64,000 bases of DNA from Sphingobium xanthum (GTDB lineage: Bacteria > Pseudomonadota > Alphaproteobacteria > Sphingomonadales > Sphingomonadaceae): contig NZ_JAHKKS010000013.1 of the NCBI RefSeq assembly GCF_019737615.1, positions 37,748 through 101,747 of the forward strand. Direction: 5' to 3'. Positions 60,907-64,000 of this stretch are shown one piece after another (positions within the stretch are counted from its first letter, which is position 1; every line of letters begins with the position of its first letter). The position numbers and the translations under genes were made by a program. The notes below the pieces were generated by a model. The model was not told the DNA's origin, did no database searches, and saw only the letters and a list, made by a program, of their open reading frames with translations.

Positions 60907-62239
60907 AGTCAGACTTCCAAATTCTGGGCTCCCCGCCCGCCCCCAGCACCAGCGCCGTCATCGCCCAGACCATCGCGTCCGCCCGGTCCGGCGATCGCCC
61001 CGGCCCTTCGTAGCGCCCGCCGGCGATCATCCCCGCCAGCTCCGCCTCCAGCGCCGGGAAGCGCCCGGCCAGCCGCGCCTGTCCGCACTCGAACAGCGCC
61101 GCCACCGGCTCCGCCCGCGCCACCTTCCCGTCCAGCGCCGTCGCCAGCCGCACGCCCAGCCGCACGCCCGCCCCCGCCAGCACCGCGCGCACCATGTCGC
61201 CGCCCTGGTTGCTCTCCGCCACCACCCGGTCCGCCTCATGCCTCTCGACCGCCGCCGCCACCGCCCGCGCCCAGCCCTCCGGCGAGAGCCCCGCGCGCGA
61301 ATGGTCCGCCAGCACATGAGCGACATCGTCCGCATCGATCCCGCACGCCACGATGCCGCATGTCCCCTGCGCGCTCGCCGGCGGATCGACGCCGATCACC
61401 ACGCGCACCAGCCGCGCGCGCGCCGGCATCGCGCCCCGGCTCGCCTCGATCAGGGCCGCCGGCCACAATGTCCCCGCCACATCGTCGATCAACTCGCCCT
61501 CCAGCTCCTGCCGCCCCTGCGCCGTGCCGAGATAGGCGTCCTCCATCGCCTCCAGCCAGGCGTCCGGCACATGCGGGTTGAGCCGGCTCGCCCCCTCCGT
61601 CAGCACCGTCCCCTCCGCGCGCAGCAGCCCCTTGAGCACCGCCGATCCCGCCCGCGGCGTCGTCGTCACCAGCGCGCGCGGATGCGCCCCGGCGCGCAGG
61701 CCGAGCTGCAGATTGTCCCATGTCGCCTGCGGGTGCCGCCATTTGGCCAGTTCGTCGCACCAAGCATAATGATGCTCCGGCCCGCGCAGCGCCTCCGGAT
61801 TGGCGCCGGAATAGAGCGTCGCTTCCGATCCGCCGGGCCAGACCAGCCGCCCCCGGCTCGGCTCGAACACCGGCCGCTCGTTCTTGTGCGCCGGCACGCC
61901 CAGCAGCCCGCTCGCCCCCTCGATCATCACCCGCCGCGCCTCGACATCGGTCGCCGCCACCAGTGCGATCCGCACCGGCCCCTCGCCCGAGACCGCCGCC
62001 ACGCGCACCAGCGCATCCACCCACTGCGCCCCCGCCCGCGTCTTGCCAAAGCCCCGCCCCGCCATCAGCACCCAGGTCCGCCAGTCGCCCGCCGGCGCCA
62101 GCTGCCCCGGATGCGCCCATTCCGGCCAGTCCGCCGTCCACCCGTCCCGCTCCTTCGGAGTCAGCGCGCGCATCACCCGCTCTTCAAGCTCGGGCCGCTG
62201 CTCCAGCCGCTCGACGAAAAACTCGCGGATCAAGGTCAT
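60905..62239 (-). CDS. Phage/GTA-type terminase large subunit
   Basis: The 444-residue protein has the ATPase Walker A WVLMAGRGFGKTRAGAQWVD, a Walker-B-like YAWCDELAKWRH with a coupling LVTTTPRAGS, and a RNase H-like nuclease part (VRVVIGVDPPASAQGTCGIV, VAESNQGGDMVRAVL, DRADAMVWAMTALVLG). It is the COG5323 type found in gene transfer agents and related prophages, which cuts and packages DNA. I start at 62239, preceded by GGAGA. No portal or capsid gene follows; rplQ and others lie downstream. Confidence 0.9.
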   Translation of the reverse strand: MTLIREFFVERLEQRPELEERVMRALTPKERDGWTADWPEWAHPGQLAPAGDWRTWVLMAGRGFGKTRAGAQWVDALVRVAAVSGEGPVRIALVAATDVEARRVMIEGASGLLGVPAHKNERPVFEPSRGRLVWPGGSEATLYSGANPEALRGPEHHYAWCDELAKWRHPQATWDNLQLGLRAGAHPRALVTTTPRAGSAVLKGLLRAEGTVLTEGASRLNPHVPDAWLEAMEDAYLGTAQGRQELEGELIDDVAGTLWPAALIEASRGAMPARARLVRVVIGVDPPASAQGTCGIVACGIDADDVAHVLADHSRAGLSPEGWARAVAAAVERHEADRVVAESNQGGDMVRAVLAGAGVRLGVRLATALDGKVARAEPVAALFECGQARLAGRFPALEAELAGMIAGGRYEGPGRSPDRADAMVWAMTALVLGAGGEPRIWKSD

Positions 62240-62344
62240 GATATGTCTCCTGAGATTGTTGGGAGAGAGCCGAGGCCGCGTGGCCAAATTCGGCGGAGCA
62301 AAAGCTGCCTTTAGCCCCTCCCCTTCAGAGCGAGCGGCCCCTGC

Positions 62345-62932
62345 CTAGGCCCCACCCTCCCCCGCCATCTTCTCCGCCGCCCGCGCCTCCCGCCGCGCCT
62401 TCCGCGCCGCCTCGCGCTCATCATGCCGCGCAATCGCCTCGATCTTGCGCAGGATCCCCTTGCGCACCTCGTCCATGTCCGGCGGCTTGCTCGCCCAGCC
62501 ATAATTTTGCGGCCGCCCCCCGCGCACGGCGGCGCGATGCAGCTTCAGCTGGTTCATCATCTCGGCATTGGAGAGCGGCGGCCCCTCCGGCTCCCAGTCG
62601 CCGTCCAGCTCGACGCGCACCACGCTGTCCGTCGCCCGCTCGACCAGCATCGCCTCGATCCGCGCATAACCCTGCTCGATCGCCTCGGCCCAGAGCGCCG
62701 CAAAGCCCGGATAGCGCGCCCGCCGCTTGTAGACGGTCACGGTCGAGAAGCCGCAGGTCGCCGCCGCCAGCCGCACGTTACAGGTGCCCGCCAGCGTCTC
62801 CAGGAACATGCGCTCGCTCTTGTCCGTCCAGCGCGCCTGACTCTCGACGCGGATGATCTTGGTCTTGCCGTTCTTCTCCGGGCGCACGACGTGCCCCACG
62901 AGCGGCGCCAGCGCCGTCCCGATCTTGTCCAT
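62345..62932 (-). CDS. Terminase small subunit-like protein
   Basis: The 195-residue protein has a helix-turn-helix-like part (MFLETLAGTCNVRLAAATCG, FSTVTVYKRRARYPGFAALW) and a basic, helical C-terminus (HDEREAARKARREARAAEKM). This is the usual form of the protein encoded just before COG5323-type terminases and is thought to recognise DNA for packaging. It lies 105 bases upstream of the large subunit. The call is based on context as well as sequence. Confidence 0.7.
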   Translation of the reverse strand: MDKIGTALAPLVGHVVRPEKNGKTKIIRVESQARWTDKSERMFLETLAGTCNVRLAAATCGFSTVTVYKRRARYPGFAALWAEAIEQGYARIEAMLVERATDSVVRVELDGDWEPEGPPLSNAEMMNQLKLHRAAVRGGRPQNYGWASKPPDMDEVRKGILRKIEAIARHDEREAARKARREARAAEKMAGEGGA

Positions 62933-63127
62933 GTGGATGATCCCGATCTGCTGAAACGAAAACGCGAGCCGCAGGTCAGACGCCTGCAGCTCGCGATGTT
63001 CTTGATTTGTACCAGATCAGCGTTACGATGTCAAGGGGGATTCCCTAAGGAACAATGCCAGAACATTTTCATTGGAGCGTGTAGTTTTTTCAAGTATGAT
63101 CGAATACTCTTGTTGGAGGGAATAACA

Positions 63128-63873
63128 TTGACTCCAAAAAAGCGGGTAGCTCATCGGTTCGGTGGCATCTGGACAGAGATTAAGCTTAAAGCCCTCACTG
63201 AGTATCTCCATTTTTACCAGAATGCCCTTAAGAATCAGGGGTTTGAAACTTGGTATATTGATGCTTTCGCTGGGACAGGCGATCGGCATGCCGAGATGCA
63301 ACTGGGGGATATGTTTGAAGATAGCCCTATTGAGCAAGTCGAAATAATACTCGATGGAAGTGCTCGAAAGGCCCTTAAGATTGACCCGCCGTTCAGCCAC
63401 TACTGGTTCACCGAACAGCATCAGGGTCGAGCAAAAGTTCTGCGCTCGCTGATCACCGAGTTTGACCGTAAAATCACCGTACAGACCGGCGAAGCGAATG
63501 CTGCACTGAATATGCTATTTACTTCTCCGCCTTGGCGTGGAGGTTTAAACGCCGGCCGTCAGCGCGGTGTAGTTTTTCTAGATCCGTATGGAATGAGCGT
63601 TGATTGGTCGACGCTAGAGATATTAGCTCAGACAAAACGTGTAGATGTTTGGCATCTTTTCCCCCGGAAAGCCGTGGTTCAACAGCTAGCACATAATATA
63701 AAAGGCGTTGATCAGGCCAAGCGCGCAAAGCTATCTCAGATATTCGGGACGGAATCTTGGGAAGAGGAGCTATACGAAATTCGTCCTCAGTCGCTTCAGA
63801 CATCGATGTTTGATTTGCTATCGACGCAAGAGGAAGAAACAAAGGATCGAATCGCGACACCCAAGCAAATTAG
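63128..63873 (+). pseudogene. tcmP: Three-Cys-motif partner protein TcmP, 3' end cut by an IS element
   Basis: A TTG start at 63128 after a strong GGAGGG opens a frame through 248 residues: RFGGIWTEIKLKALTEYLHF, WYIDAFAGTGDRHAEM, GVVFLDPYGMSVDWSTLEIL and DVWHLFPRKAVVQQLAHNIK. This matches the TcmP family, usually encoded beside a DUF5131 (three-Cys-motif) protein. The frame then runs into IS sequence near 63873 without a stop before the window ends. Base composition is visibly more AT-rich than the flanks, which suggests recent acquisition. Its partner gene is not visible. Confidence 0.75.
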
Positions 63874-64000
63874 GGTCCGGACTCACTACAGCCACCAGAT
63901 GACGGCAGCGGCGATGCAGATGGCTCCCATGAAGTTTTTGAGGTTGCGATCGAAGCGGGTGGCGATGCGTCGCCAGTCTTTGAAGCGACAGAACATGCGC
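63874..64000 (-). mobile_element. IS5-family (IS427-like) insertion sequence, one end
   Basis: The element enters after CAAATTA, with a terminal GGGTCCGGACTC-type end near 63874. It carries the end of a transposase on the minus strand and continues beyond the window. The other end and the target duplication cannot be seen, so the exact boundary is approximate to a few bases. Confidence 0.7.
63886..64000 (-). CDS. IS5-family transposase, C-terminal part
   Basis: The last 37 codons read RMFCRFKDWRRIATRFDRNL, then KNFMGAICIAAAVIWWL and a stop at 63886. This is the conserved ending of IS427-group (IS5 family) DDE transposases, with the catalytic glutamate expected just before the visible part. 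The rest lies outside the window. Confidence 0.85.
   Translation of the reverse strand, partial: RMFCRFKDWRRIATRFDRNLKNFMGAICIAAAVIWWL

Noticed and set aside
63023..63860. Minus-strand frames of 132 and 113 residues at the right end
   Set aside because: They are antisense to the tcmP frame, which has the better start, ribosome site and family motifs.
1..64000. CRISPR arrays, rRNA genes and replication origins
   Set aside because: I saw no regularly spaced direct repeats, no rRNA-like sequence and no origin-like repeat cluster in the window.

Overview
The window comes from a GC-rich alphaproteobacterium, most likely of the order Sphingomonadales. Three things point there: four PEP-CTERM proteins carrying the PEPATWAMMIGGFALAG-type sorting tail, a sciP gene (cell-cycle regulator of alphaproteobacteria), and promoter-like motifs for sigma-F/NrsF and EcfG (general stress) systems. 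Most of the sequence is ordinary chromosome, interrupted by small accessory patches and two scars left by mobile DNA.

Layout. 1-2.8 kb: end of a CLC chloride channel and a hybrid histidine kinase behind a perfect EcfG-type promoter motif. 2.8-7.6 kb: a bufferin (copper-binding RiPP-like metallophore) locus. bufA1, doxX and a FrnE-like thiol oxidoreductase run leftwards; sigF, nrsF, bufA2, bufB and bufC run rightwards. Three GTAACC-N15/16-CGAA motifs precede bufA1, sigF and bufA2, so the locus looks like one sigma-F regulon. 7.7-9.6 kb: DUF2461 (frameshifted), TfoX-N, GFA and an HxlR regulator. 9.8-12 kb: a second ECF sigma/NrsF pair beside a spondin-domain PEP-CTERM protein. 12.3-15.4 kb: a TetR-YciI-tag operon with a duplicated operator, then HxlR, NTF2-like and cupin genes. 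15.7-17.4 kb: a collapsed integrative element at tRNA-Phe.

17.6-36.8 kb is mainly housekeeping on the minus strand: infA-maf-rng-yacG, bioF-bioD-bioA, an S9 peptidase, proton pyrophosphatase, thiL, nusB, hisD, hisG and purA. 37-41 kb: an FAD monooxygenase pair, an arsI-arsR-aqpS-arsC operon and a 2OG oxygenase. 41.3-45.3 kb: a YqcI/YcgG-DUF1989 operon and a prolyl oligopeptidase. 45.5-53.3 kb: SRPBCC, two PEP-CTERM genes, guaA, small hydrolases, an AlkD-type repair protein and sciP. 53.9-60.2 kb: mnmA, rluE-like, roxA-like, a TetR/CmcJ-NvfI pair, an esterase and an isolated rplQ. 60.4-64 kb: a stress-promoter small protein, an orphan pair of terminase genes of phage/GTA type, and an AT-rich tcmP gene cut by an IS5-family element that runs off the end.

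The most interesting unit is the bufferin locus. Two different precursor families appear to share one maturation pair (bufB, bufC) under one sigma factor. A second, separate sigma/NrsF pair sits next to a surface-protein gene that carries a similar promoter motif. All functional statements rest on reading protein motifs; no database search was possible.
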